NCBI GenBank assembly: GCA_002353975.1
Contig: DEKQ01000018.1
Coordinates: 10,770 to 25,605 of the forward strand
Reading direction: 5' to 3'
DNA from: Prevotellaceae bacterium UBA2718
GTDB lineage: Bacteria > Bacteroidota > Bacteroidia > Bacteroidales > Bacteroidaceae
DNA length: 14,836 bases
Part shown: one piece after another, positions 5,676 through 11,704 of the stretch
How the letters are laid out: the number at the start of each line of letters is the position of its first letter
Position numbering within the stretch: the stretch's first letter is position 1
The notes under the pieces: generated by a model
The model's input: the letters and a program-made list of their open reading frames with translations, nothing else
Database searches by the model: none
Told to the model about the DNA's origin: nothing
Made by a program: the position numbers and the translations under genes

Positions 5676-7439
5676 ATGAAAAGAAACCTTCTGACAATCG
5701 TCATCCTTCTGATGACACTCTCAGTTGCAAGAGCAGCTGCCGACGGTGCCCCCGTCATCAACAACGACACCTTCTGGAAGACCACCAAGGGCGATTACAT
5801 CTTCAGCCAGGGCGGCGGCATCTTCCGATTTCCCGATGCCAAGGGCGTGGAACACTATTATTGGTATGGTGTGAAGTATCAGGAGGCAGTGGATTACTGC
5901 CCCAAAGCCCTCGGAGGCAGCAATAGCAATAACACCCATTTCCTTTCTGTTACGTGCTATGTGAGCGATGACCTCGTGAACTGGACCTTCGTGAACGACG
6001 TGCTGACACCCGCTTCTGCCGGCTGGGCCTACTGGGTGGGACGCTTAGGCGTGGCATACGTGGCCGAGGCAAAGAAGTATGCCATGCTGGTACAGTTCAA
6101 CGACAACGTGCTTGTGGCCACCTGCGACACGCCTACGGGTAACTTCCAGCGCCACAACCAGATTGACATGACCAACATCATCGGCACGCCTAACACGGGC
6201 GACCAGACCGTGTTCACCGATCCCGATACGGGGAAGTCGTACCTGTGCTACAGCTACGGAAAGGGCCGCAGCCGCATCTATCTGTCGGAAATCGGAGTGT
6301 GTGCCGACGGCAAGATAGGCCTGAAGGATTGCCACCAGATATATAAAGGTTCGGGAAGAGAGGGCGACTGCATGTTCAAGTATAAGAATAAGTACTACGT
6401 CTGCGCCTCAGACCTCTACGGCTGGAATGCCTCCAACGTCTATTACCTTGAGGCTACGAGCATCTACGGCCCCTATACGCCATCCAACAACATGCAGAAG
6501 ATGCCGGGAGCCGATGCCGATTACGGCCATGTGACGCAGACGGGATTCTTCTATACCGTGCGCGGCACCGAGCAGGAGACCGTCATCTACTGTGGTGACC
6601 GCTGGGCAGGCTTTGCCGGAAACGGCAACGGCTTCAACCAGTGGTGCCCCATCTCGTTCGTGAACGACAAGCCTTACTTCAACTCCCTGAGCCAGTGGCA
6701 TCTTAATGCAGAGACCGGCGAGTGGAGCGTAGGGAGTGAGAACAACTATGTCAAGAACTTCAGCTTTGATGCCGACCGCAAGAATATCCCCAGCGACAAC
6801 AAGCCTGTGCAGGCCTATCTGCGTGGATGGACCACGGAGGTGGCAAAGGGCAACAAGGTTGCCTCAGGCAGTGCCGACTCGCCCGTGCTTAACGCCAAGA
6901 ACTCTAAGGCCGACCGCGAGACCGTCATGGGCAACTTTTGCATGAACATCTCAGACAAAGTGGATTTCCAGCGCAAGATATACCAGAAGATTGCATCTAC
7001 CGACAACGTCCCGCTGCAGAACGGACAGTACACCCTTTCCGTTTATGCCAAGGCCGGCAGCGCGTTCAATGAGCTGTATATGTATGCCAAGAGCGGTGAG
7101 GTGACATTCCGCACCGACATTGCCGATGCTGACGGTCAGTGGCACACCTACACCATAGAGGGCGTGACAGTCAAGGACAACAAAGTCGAGGTGGGCTTCT
7201 ATGCCGACGGAAAGGCCAATGCATGGTGTCACATAGACGACATGAAACTGCTGCTGACGAAGTCTGCTGACAATCAGCCGGACGATATTTCTGTTGCCCA
7301 CGTGGTAGGCAGAGCGAACACCGTGGATTATTTCCTCGTCAACGGACAGCATACGGACAGGATGCACCGCGGGCTGAACATCGTGAGGCAGACCGATGAG
7401 AATGGACGGGTGACGGTCCGGAAAGTGCTGGAAAGATAG
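5676..7439 (+). CDS. Secreted GH43-type glycoside hydrolase with C-terminal jelly-roll binding module
   Basis: This 587-aa protein starts at ATG 5676, which begins a clean signal peptide (MKRNLLTIVILLMTLSVARA, 1-20). Residues ~30-355 match the five-bladed GH43 propeller of the exo-beta-1,3-galactanase type: SQGGGIF...YYWYG, SVTCYVSDDLVNWTF, DQTVFTDPDTGKSYLCYS, GREGDCMFKYKNKYYVCAS, HVTQTGFF and YCGDRWAGF. In my remembered alignment, E229 (GREGD) and Q288 (TQTGF) occupy the acid and unusual Gln-base positions, while the usual Glu of the ERPK motif is replaced by G122 (VGRLG). Residues ~365-535 form a jelly-roll carbohydrate-binding-like module (NFSFDADR...AWCHIDDMKLLL). A short tail (~545-587; FLVNGQ...RGLNIVR...RKVLER) resembles Bacteroidetes secretion-tail sequences. 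It is divergent from the regulator and probably its target. Beta-1,3-galactan is a possible substrate, but this is not certain. Confidence 0.82.
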   Translation: MKRNLLTIVILLMTLSVARAAADGAPVINNDTFWKTTKGDYIFSQGGGIFRFPDAKGVEHYYWYGVKYQEAVDYCPKALGGSNSNNTHFLSVTCYVSDDLVNWTFVNDVLTPASAGWAYWVGRLGVAYVAEAKKYAMLVQFNDNVLVATCDTPTGNFQRHNQIDMTNIIGTPNTGDQTVFTDPDTGKSYLCYSYGKGRSRIYLSEIGVCADGKIGLKDCHQIYKGSGREGDCMFKYKNKYYVCASDLYGWNASNVYYLEATSIYGPYTPSNNMQKMPGADADYGHVTQTGFFYTVRGTEQETVIYCGDRWAGFAGNGNGFNQWCPISFVNDKPYFNSLSQWHLNAETGEWSVGSENNYVKNFSFDADRKNIPSDNKPVQAYLRGWTTEVAKGNKVASGSADSPVLNAKNSKADRETVMGNFCMNISDKVDFQRKIYQKIASTDNVPLQNGQYTLSVYAKAGSAFNELYMYAKSGEVTFRTDIADADGQWHTYTIEGVTVKDNKVEVGFYADGKANAWCHIDDMKLLLTKSADNQPDDISVAHVVGRANTVDYFLVNGQHTDRMHRGLNIVRQTDENGRVTVRKVLER

Positions 7440-7481
7440 TGAGGAAAGTGCAAAAGATAGTGTGGAAAACGTCACAGAACG

Positions 7482-7526
7482 AAAAAGTCCGAAAATACAA
7501 ATTGTTCATTTTCGGGCTTTTTTTTT
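7482..7526 (+). terminator. Intrinsic terminator after the GH43 gene
   Basis: A 15-bp stem is formed by AAAAAGTCCGAAAAT (7482-7496) and ATTTTCGGGCTTTTT (7508-7522), with one G-T wobble and an 11-nt loop. The run of nine T ends at 7526. It lies 43 bp after the stop codon. Confidence 0.88.
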
Positions 7527-7580
7527 GACATTTGTGTTTTTGAAAATGTCGGGCAAAAAATGAAATCTGGAGCGAGAGGA

Positions 7581-7608
7581 AGTGAAAAGTGAAGAGTGAA
7601 AAGTGAAA
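7581..7608. repeat. Heptamer tandem repeat AGTGAAR x4
   Basis: Four uninterrupted 7-bp units read AGTGAAA, AGTGAAG, AGTGAAA, AGTGAAA. The same heptamer array, also four units, begins at the stop codon of the DUF3575 gene (11603-11630). No coding role is seen here. Confidence 0.85.
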
Positions 7609-7625
7609 AATTAACCCTTCGGAGG

Positions 7626-7735
7626 GTGAAAGCAGGTCTTTTAGGTTGTAATAGTAGGTCTTTTACTCAGTGAAAGTTGGTCTTTTGCAATGTGAAAGTA
7701 GGTCTATTGCGGGGTAATAGTAGGTCTTTTACCCC
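7626..7735. repeat. Five tandem copies of a 22-bp hairpin-forming unit
   Basis: Units start at 7626, 7648, 7670, 7692 and 7714 with an exact 22-bp period and no spacers. The core is GTRAWAGTAGGTCTTTTRC followed by three variable bases. In each unit the first seven bases can pair with the last seven around a loop close to TAGGT. Units beginning GTG mostly end GC and units beginning GTA end AC, so pairing survives, partly by G-U wobble. The fifth unit is extended by GGGG/CCCC. It is not CRISPR-like because there are no spacers. It lies in the 724-bp gap between the GH43 terminator and the peptidase gene. Confidence 0.9.
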
Positions 7736-7773
7736 GTTTTCGGTGGTTGTTTTTTCGGTTTTTGTGGGTGATT

Positions 7774-7958
7774 TTTGACGCGAAATACGTCAAACACCTG
7801 ACACTCAATGCTTTAGGTTTTCGTGCTCTCTCGTGCGTTATTTGCGGGCACGGGCGACTGTGCTCCGAAATTCTTACGAATTTTGAAGGTGCGAAAAATC
7901 ACTTTTGTCATTTTTTTAACATAAAAATGAGCAAAGTGTCATTTCGGTGTTTTTGCTC
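7774..7958 (+). other. Hairpin-rich noncoding block with competing stems
   Basis: This part of the 724-bp gap contains TTTGACG/CGTCAAA (7774-7794), AAATTC/GAATTT (7868-7883) and a 16-bp stem with a two-base internal mismatch between 7900-7915 and 7923-7938. The 3' arm of that last stem contains GAGCAAA (7929-7935), which can instead pair with TTTGCTC (7952-7958). An 81-codon frame (7747-7992) spans the block but lacks convincing protein character. A noncoding RNA, long leader or non-autonomous repeat element are all possible; none is proven. Confidence 0.4.
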
Positions 7959-8065
7959 CGCTAAGCAAGCGTCACGGGGTGCCGGGTGCTGAAAAAAGAT
8001 GTTACATGAATGTTACAGAAAGAAAAAAAATTGCGCAAAAATTAGTCTTATTTACATTTTTTTAC

Positions 8066-8073
8066 TAACTTTG
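8066..8073 (+). promoter_or_regulatory. -7 promoter element for the clostripain-family gene
   Basis: TAACTTTG matches TAnnTTTG and predicts a start near 8080, leaving a leader of roughly 85 nt before ATG 8164. No well-placed -33 TTG is visible. Two GTTACA boxes (8001, 8012) and the palindrome TTGCGCAA (8031-8038) lie upstream. Confidence 0.55.
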
Positions 8074-8163
8074 TGCCGATCTTTGCGGTGGATGTTTGTT
8101 TTCATCATACGCAGACATCGCGTGGATCATAAAGAAAGGATTATTAAACAAAAAAGCAAAGAA

Positions 8164-9621
8164 ATGATGAAGAAATCATTAAAACTCATGTTGGTTGCCC
8201 TTTTCGGAGTGGTAATGGGTCTTTCATTTGCATCGTGCAGCAGTAACAACGATGACAATGTTGACGGTGGCGGCACTACGCCTCCAGTGCAGCAGAAGGC
8301 CAAGTACACGATTATGTTCTATGGCTGTGCTGGCGGAAACCTGGACGGCTGGTACGAGGGTGCCATCCCCGGCATCATAAAGGCTCTCAACGTCCCCAGC
8401 AATCAGGTACGCTTCGCTGTGATGTTCAACACATCGAAGGATGCCTCTGAGTATGGTGATGTAGTGCCAGACTTTATCGGTGACTGGGCTACCTGCTACC
8501 GCTATGAGCTGACTCCACAGACAGACTTCAGCAAGGCGGGCTATCGCGCAAAGTATAAGTACAAGAACGCGTCGGAGGTGCCTCTCTACAAGACTGCCAC
8601 ACTGGTGGAATACATCAACTGGGTAAAGCAGAACGTGCCGGCTGAGAACTATATCCTCATGCCTATGAACCACGGCGGCGGCCTTGACCTCTCAGAGGAA
8701 GTGACACGCGCCATTGCATACGATGACAACCATCCCAACCCTGCCAAAAAGAACTTTCCTTACGGTATAGGCGAGCGTGCCATTGCTGATGCATTGCAGC
8801 AGACGAACACCCACCTGAAGGCCATCTATTGGTGTGGCTGCATGATGGGACAGATGGAGGTGCTGACGGAGCTTGCTCCATACTGCGACTACCAGTTCTG
8901 CAGCTCACACGTATCACGTGCCATTCCAGCCCTGATATACGACATCATCAATGCCATCAACAGTTCGCCTGATGACTTTGAGAAGGCTGCGCAGATAGAT
9001 GGACAGTATAAGGATGCAAACTACAACACGTGCTTCCTCAATGTGGAAAATCCGAAGAAGAAGGGTGAGTTGCACAATGAGAACTGTGACTGGGCTTGCT
9101 GGCGCTCAAGCAAGCTGGCAGACATCAATGCACAGATGAAGAAGCTTGCAACCCTCGTATGCGAGGGTTACGGCGATGCCACCAAGAAGGCACAGATTGA
9201 CGCTGCTATGGCAAAGACCTACGTCCTGGAGTATGACTGCTATTTCGTTGATGCACTTGACTTCGCTGTCAACCTGGCAGAGCGACTGGACGAAGGCAAG
9301 AATGCCACTGCCAACCAGATAGTCACCGACTTGGAGAGCGCACTCAATGCTGCCAAGATCTATCGTCTCAGCTACGCAAACATCGTCAACAGACTGAACG
9401 AGAAGATTGCTCCAAAGAAGGGGTACTTCAGCCTCGGAGTCTCTGTTTATCCGTATGACGACCTAAAATGGGTGAATTATGGCCAGAACTACAAGGCCAA
9501 TGCCTTTGACAAGGCTACCGGCTGGAGCAAATACCTCGATATGAATACCGTAGCCATTAATGAGAGCGGCACGAATCCAGCCAACAACTCTACCTACGAC
9601 CTCGGCTACCTCTATGAGTAA
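8164..9621 (+). CDS. Clostripain-family (C11) cysteine peptidase lipoprotein
   Basis: This 485-aa protein starts at ATG 8164 (MMKKS; 8167 is equally possible). The frame runs back to 7999, but that part is upstream of the predicted promoter. A lipoprotein signal ends with FASC (Cys ~26), followed by a Ser/Asn/Asp-rich linker, suggesting surface or periplasmic anchoring. The clostripain core is clear: KYTIMFYGCAGGNLDG at the start of the domain, catalytic His170 in MNHGGG, and Cys226 in WCGCMMGQMEVLTEL. In most family members the catalytic Cys follows Asp-Ala; here it follows Cys-Gly, with a second cysteine at 224. C11 enzymes cleave after Arg or Lys and often need self-processing. The substrate is unknown. 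A strong hairpin follows the gene. It appears monocistronic. Confidence 0.87.
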   Translation: MMKKSLKLMLVALFGVVMGLSFASCSSNNDDNVDGGGTTPPVQQKAKYTIMFYGCAGGNLDGWYEGAIPGIIKALNVPSNQVRFAVMFNTSKDASEYGDVVPDFIGDWATCYRYELTPQTDFSKAGYRAKYKYKNASEVPLYKTATLVEYINWVKQNVPAENYILMPMNHGGGLDLSEEVTRAIAYDDNHPNPAKKNFPYGIGERAIADALQQTNTHLKAIYWCGCMMGQMEVLTELAPYCDYQFCSSHVSRAIPALIYDIINAINSSPDDFEKAAQIDGQYKDANYNTCFLNVENPKKKGELHNENCDWACWRSSKLADINAQMKKLATLVCEGYGDATKKAQIDAAMAKTYVLEYDCYFVDALDFAVNLAERLDEGKNATANQIVTDLESALNAAKIYRLSYANIVNRLNEKIAPKKGYFSLGVSVYPYDDLKWVNYGQNYKANAFDKATGWSKYLDMNTVAINESGTNPANNSTYDLGYLYE

Positions 9622-9653
9622 GTTCTCCTGATAACTTGCTCAGTAGATATTCC

Positions 9654-9712
9654 TTCAACCTCCATATTCCATAAGGGGACCGTAACCCCGTGGACTATGG
9701 AGGTTGAATTTT
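9654..9712 (+). terminator. Long hairpin terminator after the peptidase gene
   Basis: TTCAACCTCCATA (9654-9666) pairs perfectly with TATGGAGGTTGAA (9696-9708), with inner CCA/TGG and GGGG/CCCC pairings in the loop. It is followed by TTTTA. It begins 32 bp after the stop codon. Confidence 0.7.
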
Positions 9713-9740
9713 ATCCGAGTGGGTGCTTCTCCATGTTGTA

Positions 9741-9763
9741 GGAGGCGACGTGTCCCACGTCGC
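9741..9763. repeat. GCGACGTG hairpin repeat, copy 1
   Basis: GGAG is followed by GCGACGTG-TCC-CACGTCGC, an 8-bp perfect stem; flanking TGTTG/CAACA can extend it with a bulge. The same element recurs at 10756-10790, so the two copies bracket the alpha/beta hydrolase gene. Confidence 0.75.
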
Positions 9764-9811
9764 AACAATCAGCATCGCCATTTTTGAAATGATACGCTGT
9801 TTCAACAAAAT

Positions 9812-9856
9812 GTTACATTATTGAATGTGTTATTTGCAGAAAAGTTTGTACCTTTG
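9812..9856 (+). promoter_or_regulatory. Promoter of the alpha/beta hydrolase gene: GTTACAT box and -7 element
   Basis: TACCTTTG (9849-9856) matches TAnnTTTG and lies 44 bp before ATG 9901. GTTACAT (9812-9818) begins 37 bp upstream of it; at the GH43 promoter GTTACAT begins 36 bp upstream of its -7. As there, no consensus -33 is seen and the sequence after the -7 is GCCGACGGAA. Confidence 0.55.
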
Positions 9857-9900
9857 CCGACGGAATTAATCAAAGTTCAACATAACCTAACAGTAACGAT

Positions 9901-10752
9901 ATGATCAGACGAACAATGCTTTTGCTGGCATTCATTGCCGGCTCTGTCTTGAATTATGCCGAGAACCATAGCGGCAGGACAATGGAGTACGTAAATCCCG
10001 ATGACACCGGCAATGCGCGCAGCCTGTGGATAGAAAACGGAGACAGGCAGATATACGGTGTGCTCAACAGACCCGTGCAGGCGCAGGGACGTATGCCCAT
10101 CGCCATCGTCAGCCACGGCTTCAATGGCACCCACCACTTCGGTGAGGACTTCTTCGCCCCGCTGGCAGAGCTGGGCTGGATGACCTACACGTTCGATTTC
10201 CCATGCGGCTCGGTGCACAGCCGCAGCGACTCAAACACGATGAACATGTCTATCCTCGATGAGCAGAGCGACCTGCGTGCCATCGTCAATTACTTCCGCA
10301 ATCAGCCATACGTCAACCCCGACAGCATCATGCTCATCGGTGGGAGTCAGGGAGGGTTTGTCTCTGCACTCACTGCGGCGCAGATGAACAAGGAGGTCAG
10401 CAGGCTGGTGCTCATATATCCCGCACTGTGCATACCGGCCAACTGGAAGGAACGTTACCCCAAGTTAGAGGATATCCCGGACACTACGCGGCTGTGGAAC
10501 GTGCCGATGGGGCGCCGCTTCTTTGAGGAGGTGCATGGTATAGACCCCTTCCGCACAATGAAGAAATTCCAGAAGCCAGTGCTTATCATACAGGGTGACG
10601 CCGACCGTGTGGTGCTGTTGGAAGACTCGCGCCGCGCCGCCAAGACCTACAAGAACGCCCGCCTGCACGTGATACCCGGTGCCGGCCACGGCTTCAAGCC
10701 AAAGGAACGGCAGGAGGCGATAGGGCAGATAAGGGAGTGGCTGAAAAGATAA
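9901..10752 (+). CDS. Secreted alpha/beta hydrolase, esterase-like (cinnamoyl-esterase type)
   Basis: This 283-aa protein starts at ATG 9901. Residues 1-20 (MIRRTMLLLAFIAGSVLNYA) look like a signal peptide, so it is probably periplasmic or exported. The alpha/beta-hydrolase core is complete: oxyanion-side HGFNGTHHFGEDFFAPLAEL, nucleophile elbow GGSQGG with Ser149, acid in QGDADRVV (Asp235 most likely), and His263 in GAGHGF. The GEDFFAPLAELGWMTYTFDF segment and spacing resemble feruloyl/cinnamoyl esterases of gut bacteria, which release phenolic acids from plant cell walls; acetyl-esterase or peptidase activity is possible. It has its own promoter and sits between two copies of a GCGACGTG hairpin repeat. 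Promoter likeness to the GH43 gene hints at shared control. Confidence 0.82.
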   Translation: MIRRTMLLLAFIAGSVLNYAENHSGRTMEYVNPDDTGNARSLWIENGDRQIYGVLNRPVQAQGRMPIAIVSHGFNGTHHFGEDFFAPLAELGWMTYTFDFPCGSVHSRSDSNTMNMSILDEQSDLRAIVNYFRNQPYVNPDSIMLIGGSQGGFVSALTAAQMNKEVSRLVLIYPALCIPANWKERYPKLEDIPDTTRLWNVPMGRRFFEEVHGIDPFRTMKKFQKPVLIIQGDADRVVLLEDSRRAAKTYKNARLHVIPGAGHGFKPKERQEAIGQIREWLKR

Positions 10753-10755
10753 TAA

Positions 10756-10790
10756 AATAGGAGGCGACGTGAGACACGTCGCCTCCTATT
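10756..10790. terminator. GCGACGTG hairpin repeat, copy 2, probable terminator
   Basis: AATAGGAGGCGACGTG (10756-10771) and its exact complement (10775-10790) form a perfect 16-bp stem with a 3-nt loop (AGA), starting 4 bp after the hydrolase stop. It lacks a long T tract. It shares GGAGGCGACGTG with the copy at 9741, so it is both a likely transcript end and a dispersed repeat. Confidence 0.7.
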
Positions 10791-10839
10791 GCAAAACGGT
10801 GAAATATAGAAGTTACTTGGTAAAAGTCTTGTGCAAAGA

Positions 10840-10882
10840 GATGTTAAGTAACATCCCTTTGCGTTAATTGAAGTTAACTTGG
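10840..10882. promoter_or_regulatory. Palindromes upstream of the DUF3575 promoter
   Basis: GATGTTA-AG-TAACATC (10840-10855) and AAGTTAACTT (10871-10880) are perfect inverted repeats 13-55 bp upstream of the promoter at 10895. GAAGTTACTTGG (10810) recurs as GAAGTTAACTTGG (10870). These are candidate binding sites for a dimeric regulator; no regulator is adjacent. Confidence 0.4.
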
Positions 10883-10894
10883 AGGAAAAAAGTG

Positions 10895-10924
10895 TTGCCT
10901 TGTTGATAAAAACAATTAATTTTG
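10895..10924 (+). promoter_or_regulatory. Promoter of the DUF3575-DUF3868 operon
   Basis: TTG (10895-10897), a 19-bp spacer and TAATTTTG (10917-10924) give the best full Bacteroidetes promoter in the window. Transcription would start near 10930, leaving a leader of roughly 85 nt. Confidence 0.7.
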
Positions 10925-10950
10925 CACTGATATTTTGCTCGGACGCAAAT

Positions 10951-11004
10951 ACCTAAACTACAACCTGTACTAAAACTACGACTAATACTAAAACTACAAC
11001 ACGT
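10951..11004 (+). repeat. Three 18-bp leader repeats (ACTAAAACTAC type)
   Basis: Units at 10951-10968, 10969-10986 and 10987-11004 share ACYWAAACTACRAC. They are nearly free of G and so should be unstructured in RNA. They lie in the predicted 5' leader, 12 bp before the start codon. Their function is unknown; they may keep the ribosome-loading region open. Confidence 0.65.
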
Positions 11005-11015
11005 TAGATTATATC

Positions 11016-11603
11016 ATGCGGTTTAGATTACGTTACCTGGCAGTCACGGCTGTCATGTTTGTTTTTGGCTTTGTGGCAAGCCATGCTCAGCAAGTAGCCC
11101 TGAAGACTAATCTGCTCTACGACGCTACGGCGACGCCTAACCTTGGCGTGGAGATAGGCGTGAACGATAAGCACACCCTACAGATATTCTATGGTCTGCA
11201 CCCCTGGAAGTTCGGTCATGCCGATGACCAGAAGTTCCTGAAGCACTGGGTGGTGAACCCTGAGTGGCGCCATTGGTTCTGCCACAGGTTCAACGGGTCC
11301 TTCCTTGGCATCCATGCCTTTGGAGGTCAGTACAACGCGTCACGTATCAAGATGCCCTTCGGCTGGTGGAAGGAGCTGGAGGACAACCGCTTTGAGGGTT
11401 GGTTCATCGGTGGCGGCGTGAGCTATGGCTATCAGTGGATCCTTGCTCGCCATTGGAACCTGGAGGCTGCCGTCGGTGTGGGTGCTGCCTATATCAGATA
11501 TGATAAATTCGGATGCGGCACGTGTGGCAAGAAGCTGGACGATGGAAACAAGTTCTATATCGGTCCGACGAAGCTTGCCGTCAGCATGATGTACCTCTTT
11601 TAA
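11016..11603 (+). CDS. DUF3575 family outer-membrane protein
   Basis: This 195-aa protein starts at ATG 11016. The signal peptide (1-24) ends VASHA before QQVALKTNLLYDATATPNLGVE, the opening typical of DUF3575 proteins. The rest alternates amphipathic strands rich in aromatics and Gly (HTLQIFYGLHPWKF, GWFIGGGVSYGYQW, NLEAAVGVGAAYIRY) and ends in Phe (MMYLF), as outer-membrane barrels do. In Bacteroides and Porphyromonas such genes commonly sit just before a DUF3868 gene at fimbrillin loci, and this pair is kept here. Its exact role in surface assembly is not established. It has a strong promoter and an 85-nt leader; a heptamer repeat starts at its stop codon. Confidence 0.85.
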   Translation: MRFRLRYLAVTAVMFVFGFVASHAQQVALKTNLLYDATATPNLGVEIGVNDKHTLQIFYGLHPWKFGHADDQKFLKHWVVNPEWRHWFCHRFNGSFLGIHAFGGQYNASRIKMPFGWWKELEDNRFEGWFIGGGVSYGYQWILARHWNLEAAVGVGAAYIRYDKFGCGTCGKKLDDGNKFYIGPTKLAVSMMYLF

Positions 11604-11630
11604 GTGAAGAGTGAAAAGTGAAGAGTGAAA
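11603..11630. repeat. Heptamer tandem repeat AGTGAAR x4, second locus
   Basis: AGTGAAG, AGTGAAA, AGTGAAG, AGTGAAA run without gaps and begin at the last base of the DUF3575 stop codon. The unit and copy number equal those at 7581-7608, 4 kb upstream. Confidence 0.85.
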
Positions 11631-11663
11631 AATCAGGTTATCAGGGGGGCTGATGTAATCATA

Positions 11664-11702
11664 ATTCTCAGTTCTCAATTCTCAATTCTCAATTCTCAAT
11701 TC
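11664..11702 (+). repeat. Heptamer tandem repeat ATTCTCA x5.5 before the DUF3868 start
   Basis: ATTCTCA, GTTCTCA, then ATTCTCA three times and a partial ATTC. The array ends 2 bp before ATG 11705, so it occupies the ribosome-binding region. Slippage could change the distance from upstream sequence to the start codon, a classical way to vary expression. Confidence 0.85.
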
Positions 11703-11704
11703 GT

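Noticed and set aside
7626..7735. CRISPR array
   Set aside because: Units are contiguous with only three variable bases each, there are no spacers, and no cas gene is nearby.
7747..7992. 81-codon open frame in the 724-bp gap
   Set aside because: No signal, motif or coherent domain; it spans strong hairpins and follows the 22-bp repeats, which fits noncoding repeat DNA better. Kept only as a hairpin block.
7999..8163. N-terminal extension of the clostripain-family gene
   Set aside because: It precedes and spans the predicted promoter at 8066-8073 and would bury the lipoprotein signal about 55 residues in.
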